Shown here one piece after another: positions 43,612-52,546 of a stretch of 64,000 nucleotides of DNA. Each line of letters starts with the position of its first letter. Position 1 is the stretch's first letter. Where the stretch lies: NCBI GenBank assembly GCA_031276865.1, contig JAISMF010000093.1, positions 1-64,000 of the forward strand, read 5' to 3'. The notes under the pieces were generated by a model. That model searched no databases. It saw nothing but the letters and a program-made list of their open reading frames with translations, and was not told the DNA's origin. Position numbers and translations under genes: made by a program. This DNA is from Deltaproteobacteria bacterium (lineage in GTDB: Bacteria > Desulfobacterota > Desulfarculia > Adiutricales > Adiutricaceae).

Positions 43612-44739
43612 GTGAAACCAACCGCCTGGGACATTTTTAAATCGCGAACGATTGTTTCCGCCCCGAAGAGGACCCGCGGCTGCGAAAGCGGGCTCACCCT
43701 GGTGGAACTCCTGGTCGTCCTGGTCATCGCCCTCATCGTTTCCGGAGTGGCCTTTTCCGTCTACCGGGTGAACGCCAGCTACTATTACAAAGAGGACGCC
43801 TACCTCCAGCTGTACCAGAACCTCAGAGTCGCGCTCTACACCGTGTCCCGGGACGTGAGGATGGCGGGAAACGGCTTTTCGGTCCTTAACACCGGCAACA
43901 AGCGCATAGACGTCTTCTCCCCCACCCGGGAGACTTTGACGGGGATCTCGCCTCCCACCGCCACCAACGTCACGCCGGCCTTATTCTCCCACGCCGACGC
44001 CGAGCCCGGAAAGACCGGGGCGAGGGGCATCTTCGGCGTCGACGGGGGCGATAACGACCCCGATTCGCTCACCATATTCCGGGCGGAGCTGGAAACGGGA
44101 AGCTATCTGGGACATTTGGACGGAGACCCCTCGGGGAACGTCGTCACCATAGACAAAGACGTGGACCCCAAGGCTCTGCTTCCCGGCGACATCATCGCCC
44201 TGTCCAACGGCGAAAGGGCCATGGTTCTGGAGGTGGACCCCTCCTACACCCCGGGCGAGAGAGACATTCCCATTAAAACCGGCGGACGCTTCACCCCCGT
44301 CACTCTGCCCACCGACTTCCCCTATAACGGAGCCTCCCTCTACAATTTCCGCGACATAGTCTTCGTGACCTACTACGTGGATCAGGGCTCCAACACCCTC
44401 ATGGCCGATTATCACGACAACAGCCGGACGCTCTACGACGACGCGGCCAGGAAGTCCGTGGTCGTCTCCGGAAACATCGAGGATCTGGAGGTCTATTACT
44501 TCTTCTCGAACAACTCCATCGATATGACCACGGTGAGCTCCGATCCGGCCATCAGCTCCGCCCATTTAGACGGCGAGGACGTGAACGCCGTGGCCATCGG
44601 CATGACGGCCATCGCCCCCTACGGGGAAGGCGCCAACAACAAGGTCAGACCCGCCCTCTTCAACCGCCACGCGGGCGTCGTCAAGGACAACCGCCAACGC
44701 AGCACGCTGGTGCAGACCATAAACTTGAGGAACTATTAA
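43612..44739 (+). CDS. pilW: Type IV pilus minor prepilin, PilW-like
   Basis: The prepilin cleavage/methylation motif is G|LTLVELLVVLVIALIVSG, after a basic leader of about 25 residues. The 375-residue size and DVRMAGNGFSV fit PilW, the largest minor pilin, of the pilus-priming set. The frame is open far upstream; the GTG at 43612 has AAGGA 9 bases before it and gives a sensible leader. It overlaps the next gene by one base (TAATG). Confidence 0.85.
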   Translation: MKPTAWDIFKSRTIVSAPKRTRGCESGLTLVELLVVLVIALIVSGVAFSVYRVNASYYYKEDAYLQLYQNLRVALYTVSRDVRMAGNGFSVLNTGNKRIDVFSPTRETLTGISPPTATNVTPALFSHADAEPGKTGARGIFGVDGGDNDPDSLTIFRAELETGSYLGHLDGDPSGNVVTIDKDVDPKALLPGDIIALSNGERAMVLEVDPSYTPGERDIPIKTGGRFTPVTLPTDFPYNGASLYNFRDIVFVTYYVDQGSNTLMADYHDNSRTLYDDAARKSVVVSGNIEDLEVYYFFSNNSIDMTTVSSDPAISSAHLDGEDVNAVAIGMTAIAPYGEGANNKVRPALFNRHAGVVKDNRQRSTLVQTINLRNY

Positions 44740-45329
44740 TGAGCCGCCCTGACAAACGGACTTCCGGCGCGGCCAAGGGGAATATCCTTAAGGGATTCAC
44801 CCTCTTGGAGCTGATCGTGGTCATATCCATCCTGGGCATTTTGGCCGTGGTGGCCTACCCGGCTATGAGCCGCTTCGTTCCCAACCAGAAGGTCTCAAAC
44901 GAGGCCAAGAGGGTGGAGAGCTTTCTGCAAAAGGCCAGGGTCAACGCCTCCACCAAACAGAGGCCCATAAGGGTGGTGATAAACTGCGTCGCCAGCCCCT
45001 GCTGGATCGAGTCCCAAAAGGCGGTCTACAACGGGGCGAGCGTGGACTCCTGGACGCCCGAGGGCGACAGGCGCTACTTCAACACCATGGTGTCGTTGGT
45101 CAACAGCACCACCACCGGCGGACGCGACGGGGCGCGCGAGGTGCCCGGAGTGCGCTACGCCATCTACATGCCGGACGGCCGCGTCTACTCGGATCCCCGG
45201 CCTTTCGACATCTTCCTCTTCTCCAACCAGGTGGATTCCGCCGTCAACCCCAAGGAGGGCTGGCGGATCTCCGTCACCAAGGATTCCGGAAGGGTCGCCA
45301 CCAAACGGACCGAGCTCACCACCAGCTGA
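44739..45329 (+). CDS. fimT: Type IV minor prepilin, FimT/GspH-like
   Basis: The prepilin motif is KGFTLLELIVVISILGILAVV, at residues 18-37 (leader of 18). The pattern AYPAMSRFVPNQKVSNEAKRVES fits the FimT/GspH group. 196 residues. Peptidase substrate of PilD. Confidence 0.85.
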   Translation: MSRPDKRTSGAAKGNILKGFTLLELIVVISILGILAVVAYPAMSRFVPNQKVSNEAKRVESFLQKARVNASTKQRPIRVVINCVASPCWIESQKAVYNGASVDSWTPEGDRRYFNTMVSLVNSTTTGGRDGAREVPGVRYAIYMPDGRVYSDPRPFDIFLFSNQVDSAVNPKEGWRISVTKDSGRVATKRTELTTS

Positions 45330-45361
45330 AAATCCCTTAAAGGGATCGCCACGGGGATAAA

Positions 45362-45850
45362 ATGCCTCTTCATTCCGACATAGGGCTTAAACCCCTCCCA
45401 CCCGGTCCGGGCGCCGTCAAACCCGGGTTCACCCTGGTGGAGGTCATCATAACCGTGCTCATCATCTCCATCGGCTGCCTGGCGGCCATGGTCATGCAGA
45501 CCAACGCCTTGAAGGGGAACACCCTGGCCGACAACTTGACCGTCGCCACCTTCCTGGCCGAATCGGAAGCGGAACGATTGGACTCGCTAAGCTTCGAGCA
45601 GCTGACCGCGGAGGTGGACGACGCGGCCGTCACCGACGGCAAGAAGGTGAAATACCTTAACCGCCAGTTCTTGAAGTGCCCCAACGACACCCCCGCGGAC
45701 TGCCCCGATTACCTGTACAAGATGGAGACAAGCTACTTTAAGAACTTCCCCACCAACTGGTCGCATCAGGTGGAGATAAAGGTGGACTGGCAAGACAACG
45801 TGGGCGCCCACGAAGTGGTCTACAGCAGCGTGTTCACGGATCTGCTCTGA
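45362..45850 (+). CDS. pilV: Type IV minor prepilin, PilV-like
   Basis: The prepilin motif is KPGFTLVEVIITVLIISIG after a 21-residue leader. GCLAAMVMQTNALKGN and the 162-residue length fit PilV. Three cysteines include a CPNDTPADC loop, a possible disulfide. Confidence 0.83.
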   Translation: MPLHSDIGLKPLPPGPGAVKPGFTLVEVIITVLIISIGCLAAMVMQTNALKGNTLADNLTVATFLAESEAERLDSLSFEQLTAEVDDAAVTDGKKVKYLNRQFLKCPNDTPADCPDYLYKMETSYFKNFPTNWSHQVEIKVDWQDNVGAHEVVYSSVFTDLL

Positions 45851-45884
45851 AACGGGCGGCTTTTAAACCCGACCCTCCCAAAAC

Positions 45885-46541
45885 ATGATGAAAACACACA
45901 GCGTGAAATATTTGGAACCCGCCCCGTCTCGGGGGAACAGAAGCGGCATGATCCTGGCCTTCGCTCTGGTCATCCTCCTTTTAATGAGCCTCATGGGGAT
46001 AATAATCCTCTCCAGCACCCAGACCGAACTTAAGATCACCTCGAATTCGCGTCTGGGCCGCGACGCCTTCAACTCGGCGGACTCCTGCGCCAGGATAGCC
46101 ACCTACCTGACCCTGGTCAAGCTCCAGAATAAATCCGCCTCCTGGAGGGACGTCCTCACGACTCTCCCCGATCCGAGCCCGCGGTTTCCTTTGGAAGTGG
46201 AGGCCACGTCCAGGTTTGACGACGATTTGGAAATGGGCATCAACAATTTCGACTACGCCGCCCGCTATCTCCAAACCGGCCTGGGATCGGAACCGGCGGA
46301 TCCCCATCTCATCTTCAAGATCAACGGCAAAACCGTGGCCACGGCCGTGGTGTCTTTGGAGACTAAAAATCTTATACCGCCCGGCGCCTCCATCGATGGG
46401 GGGGAACCCCATGATTCCAGCGGAGGGTCGAGCCTCGAAGTGGGAATCATCGTGTCGGTCACCGGACGCACCCCCACCGTCACCGCGTCGGGGGACGAAC
46501 CGGCCTCGGTCGTGACCCTCATGTACCGCCACAAAATATAA
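45885..46541 (+). CDS. pilX: Type IV pilus minor protein, PilX-like
   Basis: The N-terminus has RSGMILAFALVILLLMSLMG and SSTQTELKITSNSRLGRDAFNSADS, as in PilX family proteins, which have a pilin-like helix without the strict FTLxE motif. 218 residues. It closes the pilW-fimT-pilV-pilX set; no pilY1 follows, unlike the usual order. Confidence 0.82.
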   Translation: MMKTHSVKYLEPAPSRGNRSGMILAFALVILLLMSLMGIIILSSTQTELKITSNSRLGRDAFNSADSCARIATYLTLVKLQNKSASWRDVLTTLPDPSPRFPLEVEATSRFDDDLEMGINNFDYAARYLQTGLGSEPADPHLIFKINGKTVATAVVSLETKNLIPPGASIDGGEPHDSSGGSSLEVGIIVSVTGRTPTVTASGDEPASVVTLMYRHKI

Positions 46542-46573
46542 CGGCGTCCGGAACGGGGACTCCGGAATAATTC

Positions 46574-46607
46574 AAAGCTCTTCGGGAATCCGAAGAGCTT
46601 TTTTTTT
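46574..46607 (+). terminator. Intrinsic terminator of the minor-pilin operon
   Basis: An 11-bp perfect stem (AAAGCTCTTCG / CGAAGAGCTTT) with loop GGAATC, followed by a long T run. It lies 33 bases past pilX. Confidence 0.92.
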
Positions 46608-46719
46608 CACCGGACGCGCCCTCCCCTTCGCCGGCGAAAACCGGGGCGGAGCGTGAAGGCCAAGGCCCGTCGGGCGCCCCGAATCCGCCCGGAAAGACGC
46701 CCTCAACCCTCGAATCCGG

Positions 46720-46940
46720 CCCCTCCGTCAAGACGGAGGAACCCCGTGAATCCGGCGGAGGGTCGAGCCGCGAATTGGAATCATCCTCAGGGTCGCCGGA
46801 CGCGCCTCCGCCGTCGCCACGTCGGGGTACGAACCGGCCGCGGCCCGCGGCCCGCGCGCGCCGCGGCTGTTTATAACGGCCTAGGGAACGCGTCGCCGGG
46901 AAAAATTAAAAGCTTTGACGGATTTCCGCAGAGTTTTTTT
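46720..46940 (+). pseudogene. Decayed partial duplicate of the pilX 3' end
   Basis: From about 46738, GAACCCCGTGAATCCGGCGG then AGGGTCGAGCC parallels GAACCCCATGATTCCAGCGG then AGGGTCGAGCC at 46405 in pilX, at a constant offset near 335 bases. The match continues through GACGAACCGGCC, the stop region (ATAACGGC) and a ruined version of the terminator. The copy has many substitutions and indels and no intact frame. It is a tandem-duplication remnant. Confidence 0.75.
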
Positions 46941-47038
46941 GGGGAAAGGCGGACGAACCCCGCCCTTATGAAAGCGCCTGGGGCCGGAGGGAAGCGGAAA
47001 GGCCCCGGCCCCTTCGCCGAAAAAGACGCGCGCGGCCT

Positions 47039-49294
47039 TCAGAGCTTGTTTTTTTTGAGAAAAACCTTGAGCTCCCTGGCCTTCTTCTCGTCGTTTTTTT
47101 TAGCGATCAACAGCGACAGGGCGGCGGCCGCCCTCCGGAGGGATTTTTTCAAAAGCTTGGGGTCGCAGACCCGGGGAATGGTCTTTAAGAGATCCAGCGC
47201 CTTTTCGGGCTTTTCCCGCTTGATGAGCCCGCGCATGAGCTTGATTCCGGCCTTCCCGCGGTAGAGATCCACCTCTTTCACCGATTTCAAGGCGGAAAGG
47301 GAGTCGTAGACCTCCCTGGCCTCCCTGAGGTGCCCCTTGGCGGCGAAGTCGGCCACTATCCAGGCGCCGGTTTTAGCCTTGCTGACGGCGGCCCCCCGGG
47401 AATCCCCCGCCGCCGAAATGGCGTGGTAGAGGGCCAAAGTCTCCTTCACCCGGCCGGCCTTGGACAGGCCCTCGGCTAAAAAGAAGCCTAAATGTCCCGC
47501 CTCCCGCGCCTCCTTGGCGCTCTTGGCCGGATCCGGAAGCTTCGCGAAAAGGGAGAGGGCCTTTCCCCAGAGCTTGTGTTCCAGAAAACCCTTGAGCGCC
47601 TCCCGGGCGATCTTGTAGAGCTTCGCCCGGTGCCGGTTTTTTTTCGCGATCTCCCGCCTGAGCTTCTCGTAGACCTTCTCCATGCGGGAAAGCTTGTTCT
47701 CCCGCCGAAGGCTCCGGACGAGTTCGCCGGCGAGTTCGACCCACTCCCCGCTCAGCCTGCCTTTCAGGAAAAACCCGGCCCGGGTGAAAAATATCCGCTC
47801 GGCGGCTTCCAGGGCGCCATCCTCGATTAAGGACTCGAGCACCCGGGTTTCGGCCTCGGCTAAGGGAAGGGGATAGTCATCCTCCGACATGGGAAGCGAG
47901 GCGGTTAAGCCGGCGTAGATTTCCAAAGCGTCCTCGATCTGATCGGATTCGCATTTGGCGCAGAGGAGGGCCAAGGTCATGTCGAGGTAAAGCTCGGCGA
48001 AGCCGGGGCTTTCCCTTTCGGGGTGAAAGGATTCGTAGAAGTTCTCCACCACGTCGTAGAGGCCGTCCTCCAAACAGACGCTCATCTCGGCGAACATGCT
48101 CCGGGCGAAGTCCAGGGCCTCTTTTTCGGAGGCCGCCAGGGCGTACATGATCTTGTAGACTTCCTCGCCTTTTTTGGGCTTCCCCTCCTCGGCGGAGTTC
48201 AAAAGGAAGATCAAGGCGGCGTTGTACAGAGAGGAGTAAGCCGCGCCGCGGACCCCGACCCGGGGAAGCTCCGTGAAGATCTTCCAGGCCTTCTCCGTCA
48301 TTTCGCGCTCCAAGAGTTTGTCCATGATCAAGGCGGCGCTTTTGACGACCACGGGATTGAAGAGCCGGGGGTTTCCAAGCCCGGGTCCGCGGAGGAAATC
48401 GTAGAAGCCCACGGCCTCCACCGCGTCGTCCTCCTTCAGGACCTCCCGCGCGAAGTCGAGGGCGGCTTCGGAGAGGATCCTCGCCTCCGCGGGCGTCTTC
48501 TTTTTTTCGGACAGAATGGAGGTTAGATAAAGGTAGCCGTCATGGCCGCCCTCGCCGGAGAAGGGCCCCAAGAGGCTGAAAGCGGAAAGGTAGCGGTGGC
48601 GGGCGCATTCGGGAGGCCCGAAAACATCCTCCCTTTTCAGGAGCGCCAAAGCCTCGTCCCTTTCGCCGTTATTTTTCAGAACCCGCAAGTACTCGTAGGC
48701 CCCGGCGGCCATATGGCGGTTGACGGAACGCGGCAAAAACAATTGCCTGGCGGCCCGGTTCCGGCTTTTTTCCATCATGGCGAAGACGGCGCCGGAGAGT
48801 TTTCCGCCTCCGGAATCCTTCAGGGAGGATAGAAGCTCCGCGCCGGTTTGGAGGAAGGCCTCCTCCCGCATCACTTTGCCGGTGAATTCCCCGTACTCCC
48901 CGTAGGTGGAAAGAAGCTCCTCGAAACGGCGGCAGTAGGCCAGATCCTTTAAAATCTTGTCCGCGGCCTTGATGAAGACGTCGGGAAAAAGCGAGAAGGG
49001 AAGTTTTTTCAGATCCCGGTATATTTCCAAAGCGAGCTCGATGTCGCCCGCGTCCGAGGCCTGGGAGACGGCGGAGAGGTAGCATTCCCCCATAACCGCG
49101 CGTTTTTCTATTTTCAGCCACTGCCAATCGACCCGGCTTAGATCCGCCGCGAGGCCTTTAAGCCTCTCCAAGCGGGCGTCCTGACCCTCCGCCTTCCTGA
49201 AGGAGGCCCGCGGGCCGTTTAGCTCCTCCAATATCATGTCGATCCTCCTCCAGCCGTCCGGCGGAAAAAAGATCTTCGGGGGTTCCTTTGGCAT
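47039..49294 (-). CDS. Large helical-repeat protein, PPR/TPR-like
   Basis: A 751-residue cytosolic-looking protein made almost entirely of paired helices. Repeated A-L-x-L/I-Y/F-x-x-L signatures recur: ALEIYRDLKKLP, AWKIFTELPRVG, ALEIYAGLTASLP, ALSLFAKLPDPA, TLALYHAISAAG, AREVYDSLSALK and ALDLLKTIPRV. The segment EGLSKAGRVKETLALYHAI resembles a pentatricopeptide (35-residue) repeat more than a classic TPR. PPR proteins bind RNA in organelles and are rare in bacteria; TPR-like repeats bind proteins. No signal peptide or membrane helix. AAGGAG is 11 bases before the ATG. It is monocistronic. Confidence 0.8.
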   Translation of the reverse strand: MPKEPPKIFFPPDGWRRIDMILEELNGPRASFRKAEGQDARLERLKGLAADLSRVDWQWLKIEKRAVMGECYLSAVSQASDAGDIELALEIYRDLKKLPFSLFPDVFIKAADKILKDLAYCRRFEELLSTYGEYGEFTGKVMREEAFLQTGAELLSSLKDSGGGKLSGAVFAMMEKSRNRAARQLFLPRSVNRHMAAGAYEYLRVLKNNGERDEALALLKREDVFGPPECARHRYLSAFSLLGPFSGEGGHDGYLYLTSILSEKKKTPAEARILSEAALDFAREVLKEDDAVEAVGFYDFLRGPGLGNPRLFNPVVVKSAALIMDKLLEREMTEKAWKIFTELPRVGVRGAAYSSLYNAALIFLLNSAEEGKPKKGEEVYKIMYALAASEKEALDFARSMFAEMSVCLEDGLYDVVENFYESFHPERESPGFAELYLDMTLALLCAKCESDQIEDALEIYAGLTASLPMSEDDYPLPLAEAETRVLESLIEDGALEAAERIFFTRAGFFLKGRLSGEWVELAGELVRSLRRENKLSRMEKVYEKLRREIAKKNRHRAKLYKIAREALKGFLEHKLWGKALSLFAKLPDPAKSAKEAREAGHLGFFLAEGLSKAGRVKETLALYHAISAAGDSRGAAVSKAKTGAWIVADFAAKGHLREAREVYDSLSALKSVKEVDLYRGKAGIKLMRGLIKREKPEKALDLLKTIPRVCDPKLLKKSLRRAAAALSLLIAKKNDEKKARELKVFLKKNKL

Positions 49295-49565
49295 GCGTTT
49301 TTCGGCTCCTTAAAAAACTCTCATGAACAGGGCGAGGGGGAGCGCCTCTTTAGGTGAAAGCCACGGAGGGCTATTTGAGCGGAAAGACTATTTAGGTCCC
49401 GGCCCTTCCCAGGGAGGCCTTAGCCTAAGGCGGGCCGGAAAAGCGGGCTTTCCGCGTCCGCCCCGGGGCGGGGAACTATCGCCGGGAGGCCCGGGCCCCT
49501 TTTCCAGGGGGCCGGAGCCCCCTGGAAAAAGACCGAAGAGACCGTAAGACCCGGGGGGTCGTCTC

Positions 49566-50135
49566 CTACAGGGAGGCCGCGATCCGGGAAACCTCCCGGT
49601 AGTGCTTCTCCAGCGCTTCTTCCACCAGGGCCGGGTCGTGCGGAATCACGGCCGCGAGGGAGGCGCACTTAAGACCGTGGGAGGAGAAGTAGTTCACGTA
49701 CTTCTCCGTGATCCCGCTCCGGTAGCAGTCCGGATCGGGGTTTCCCTGGGTGAGGATGAAGAGGAGCTTTTTTCCCGCGGGAAGCCTCGAGGGGTTGGGG
49801 TTCGTGATGAAATCCGGCTTGTACCAGGCGTAGCTGCGGTCCACGAAGAGCTTCAGCTGGGCGCTTATCTCTCCGATGTAGACCGGGCTCGCGACAACGA
49901 GGACGTCGGATTCCTGACAGGCGACCAGAACCTGGTTCATCTCGTCTTTGACGACGCAGGTCTCGGTTTTTTTCTTGCAGCTGTCGCAGCCCTGACAACC
50001 CCTGGCGCCGAGCTGGTTTATAACGAACTTCCGCACCTCTTTGTCTCCGCCCGGAAGGGCGGAGACGGCCTTTTCGGCGATTTTCGCCGAATTCGAGGTC
50101 GCCCGGGGCGATCCCAAAATCAAAGCTATTTTCAT
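49566..50135 (-). CDS. NAD(P)H-dependent FMN reductase / iron-sulfur flavoprotein-like
   Basis: Flavodoxin-fold protein. The FMN phosphate loop is LGSPRATSNSAKIAE at residues 7-21. A cysteine cluster GCQGCDSCKKKTETC near residues 45-60 matches the iron-sulfur flavoprotein type. SPVYIGEISAQLKLFVDRS is family-typical. The ATG at 50135 has GGGAG 5-6 bases upstream and gives 189 residues; the ORF-track GTG is 4 codons earlier. Electron partners are unknown. Confidence 0.88.
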   Translation of the reverse strand: MKIALILGSPRATSNSAKIAEKAVSALPGGDKEVRKFVINQLGARGCQGCDSCKKKTETCVVKDEMNQVLVACQESDVLVVASPVYIGEISAQLKLFVDRSYAWYKPDFITNPNPSRLPAGKKLLFILTQGNPDPDCYRSGITEKYVNYFSSHGLKCASLAAVIPHDPALVEEALEKHYREVSRIAASL

Positions 50136-50228
50136 AACGTCTCCCACTTTGCTTGTTTTTAGATAAACGGGCGGATGACGCCCGGGAAGAAAAAAAGCTA
50201 AAAAAACGCCTCCCCGGCCTAAAGGCGC

Positions 50229-51362
50229 TTAAAAACAACCGATGGTCTCTTTTAGGGCCGCAACCACCTCCTCCTGCGCCTCCCTGGCGATTCCCGGCCA
50301 GACGGGAAGGCAGATCTGCCGCCTGGAGGCCGCCAGGGATCCGGGAAAGCCCTGGCGCGGGCCGTTTAAAAGCTCCCCGTGTTTTTTCCAGAAGGGTTGC
50401 GAGTGGAGGGGGGTGGCGTAAACCTCGCCCGGGAGGGAAAGGGAGTGTTTTCTCCCCAGAAGGACCTTGAACTCGTCTCGGGGAACCTCCGGGGGGAGGA
50501 GGCACGGGTACTTGTAATAGGACGGCCGCGCGCCCGGGGCCGGATGTACGATCTTGAAAGGCGAGCCGGATAAAAGATCGTCGTAGCGCGAGGCGGCCTC
50601 CCGCCTTTGGGAAATCAAACGCTCCGCCCTTCTTAAGACGTTTAAACCCAGGACGGAGTGGATTTCCGAGGGGCGGAAGTTCAAGCCGAAGGATTCGTGG
50701 ACGTTGGAGCCGGGGCGGCTCTGCCCGTGCTGGCGGATCTTCAGCATGAGATCTTTGAGCTCCCCGTCGGAGGTCGCGACCATCCCCCCCTCCCCGGTGG
50801 GCAACACCTTGGTGGCGTAAAAGGAGAAGGCCGCGGCGTCCCCCAGGGAGCCGGCCGGACGGCCGTCGATGACGCTTCCGTGGGCGTGGGCCGCGTCCTC
50901 CAGGAAGCGGGCCCCGTTTTTACGGGCGATCTCCCTGATCTCGGCGTGGCGGGGGCTTATGAAGCCGCCCAGATGGACCAGGATCACCGCCCGCACGTCC
51001 GGGCGCATCTTGTCTTCCAGATCCCCGGGGTCCATCTGCAAAGTCTCCAAATCGACGTCCACCAAGATCACCTTGGCTCCGGCCGCGACGGGGGCGAAGG
51101 CCGTGGCCATGAAGGTCAGATCGGGAATCATCACGGAGGCGCCGGAGAGATCCAGGGAGCGGCAAATAAGCTCCAGGGCCTGGGTGCCGCTTCCCACCGC
51201 GACGGCGTGGCGGGAGCCGACGAAGCGGGCGAACTCCCTTTCAAAGGCCAGGGTCTTCTCCCCCATGGCCAGGCGGCCGCTTACGAGGAGCTCCCTTATT
51301 TCCCCGGCGATGGAAGAGGCTTCGGACTCGTCGAAGGGCAATCTGACTGCGGGCACGTTCAT
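50229..51362 (-). CDS. DegT/DnrJ/EryC1 family PLP aminotransferase
   Basis: Sugar aminotransferase-type fold. GSGTQALEL, EDAAHAHGS and FYATKVLPTGEGGMV carry the PLP-binding residues, with Lys in the last as the Schiff-base residue. 377 residues from the ATG at 51362; the ORF-track start adds 55 low-complexity residues. The ribosome site is weak. The substrate is probably a nucleotide-linked keto-sugar for surface polysaccharide, inferred from family. Confidence 0.9.
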   Translation of the reverse strand: MNVPAVRLPFDESEASSIAGEIRELLVSGRLAMGEKTLAFEREFARFVGSRHAVAVGSGTQALELICRSLDLSGASVMIPDLTFMATAFAPVAAGAKVILVDVDLETLQMDPGDLEDKMRPDVRAVILVHLGGFISPRHAEIREIARKNGARFLEDAAHAHGSVIDGRPAGSLGDAAAFSFYATKVLPTGEGGMVATSDGELKDLMLKIRQHGQSRPGSNVHESFGLNFRPSEIHSVLGLNVLRRAERLISQRREAASRYDDLLSGSPFKIVHPAPGARPSYYKYPCLLPPEVPRDEFKVLLGRKHSLSLPGEVYATPLHSQPFWKKHGELLNGPRQGFPGSLAASRRQICLPVWPGIAREAQEEVVAALKETIGCF

Positions 51363-51557
51363 ACCCGTATAGTAGCCTAAAAAGCCGCCATCCGCAACAT
51401 ACGGGCGGGGCCCGGCCGCCGGCCGAGAGGGCCCCGCCCTTGGGCGGACGCCCCGGGTTAAAGGGCCTCCCCGGATAAAGCGGCCTCCCGGCGGAAAAAT
51501 CGGAAGAACTAAAATAACGAAAAACAACGAAGAAAAGAGGCTCTTTTCCGCCGGGGC

Positions 51558-51586
51558 TGGATAAAAGAGCCTTGAGCCTCTATAAT
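51558..51586 (+). promoter_or_regulatory. Sigma-70 promoter of rpe
   Basis: TGGATA, 17 bases, TATAAT; perfect -10 and a 4/6 -35. It is about 50 bases before the rpe start. Confidence 0.6.
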
Positions 51587-51636
51587 CTCCTCACAGCCGA
51601 ACCCCCGGGCTAAAACTCCTTTGAAAGGCCCCACGC

Positions 51637-52311
51637 ATGCGGGTTGTCCACATCGCCCCCTCCATCCTCTCCGCGGACTTCGGATCCCTTTTTCAAGAAA
51701 TGAGCGCCCTCGCCTCCGCCGGAGCGGATTTCATCCATCTGGACGTCATGGACGGAAACTTCGTCCCCAACATCACCTTCGGCCCCTGGATGCTGAAGCT
51801 GGCCAAAAAGGCCGCGCCCCGAACGCCGGTGGACGTGCACCTCATGGTGGAGGATCCCCTTTACTGGGCCCCCGTCTTCGCCGGGGCCGGAGCCGACTAC
51901 GTCTCCTTCCACGTGGAGAGAGCCGTCCACCTCCACAAGATCATCCATTCCGTCAAAGAGAAGGGGGCCAAGGCCGGCCTCGCCCTCAACCCCGGAACCC
52001 CTCCCTGCCTCTTGGACTCGGCCCTTCCCCACCTGGACATGATAGTGGTCATGGGCGTGAACCCGGGCTTCTCCGGACAGCCCTACATCCCCGAAACCGG
52101 AGAGAAGGTCGGAAAGGTCCGGGAGCTTTTAAAGGAGCGGGGTTTGAGCGAAAAGATCCTGGTCGAGGTGGACGGAGGCGTCGGGGGGGAGAACATTGGC
52201 GAACTTTCCCGGGCCGGAGCCCACGTCTTCGTCAGCGGCTCGTATCTGTTCAGCCGCGGCTCCTACGAGGAGACCATCGCCTTTCTGAAACGGAAGGCCC
52301 TGGAACCGTGA
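51637..52311 (+). CDS. rpe: Ribulose-phosphate 3-epimerase
   Basis: Interconverts ribulose-5-phosphate and xylulose-5-phosphate in the pentose phosphate pathway. APSILSADF, HLDVMDGNFVPNI, VMGVNPGFSGQPYIP and LVEVDGGV are all canonical, with metal-binding His and Asp residues present. 224 residues. GAAAGG precedes the ATG. Confidence 0.97.
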   Translation: MRVVHIAPSILSADFGSLFQEMSALASAGADFIHLDVMDGNFVPNITFGPWMLKLAKKAAPRTPVDVHLMVEDPLYWAPVFAGAGADYVSFHVERAVHLHKIIHSVKEKGAKAGLALNPGTPPCLLDSALPHLDMIVVMGVNPGFSGQPYIPETGEKVGKVRELLKERGLSEKILVEVDGGVGGENIGELSRAGAHVFVSGSYLFSRGSYEETIAFLKRKALEP

Positions 52312-52546
52312 GGGAACCGGTCTTTCCGGATTCCCCGCCGCGGCCGACAGCCCCTTCATCCGCTCTGAAGCGGCGTTAGATCCCCTGGAAGGGTTTTCCC
52401 TTCCCGGCCCGACGCGTTTTTTTCCTCCGTCGGCTCTTTTCATCCTCCCAAAGGGCGTTCGACCCCCGCGCGGGGACTTTTTCATCGACTCCGGCGAAAT
52501 CCGCTCTTTTCGAATTCCTCCCCGGCGCTTTTTTTAAGAGGCATCC

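Noticed and set aside
42796-44739. 647-aa ORF containing PilW
   Set aside because: The N-terminal 270 residues are the shifted frame of the zinc-ribbon gene. The prepilin leader and a ribosome site place the start at 43612.
49500-49529. 12-bp perfect hairpin TTTTCCAGGGGG / CCCCCTGGAAAA as a terminator
   Set aside because: The stem is real, but there is no T run after it on the minus strand where it would have to end the flavoprotein transcript.
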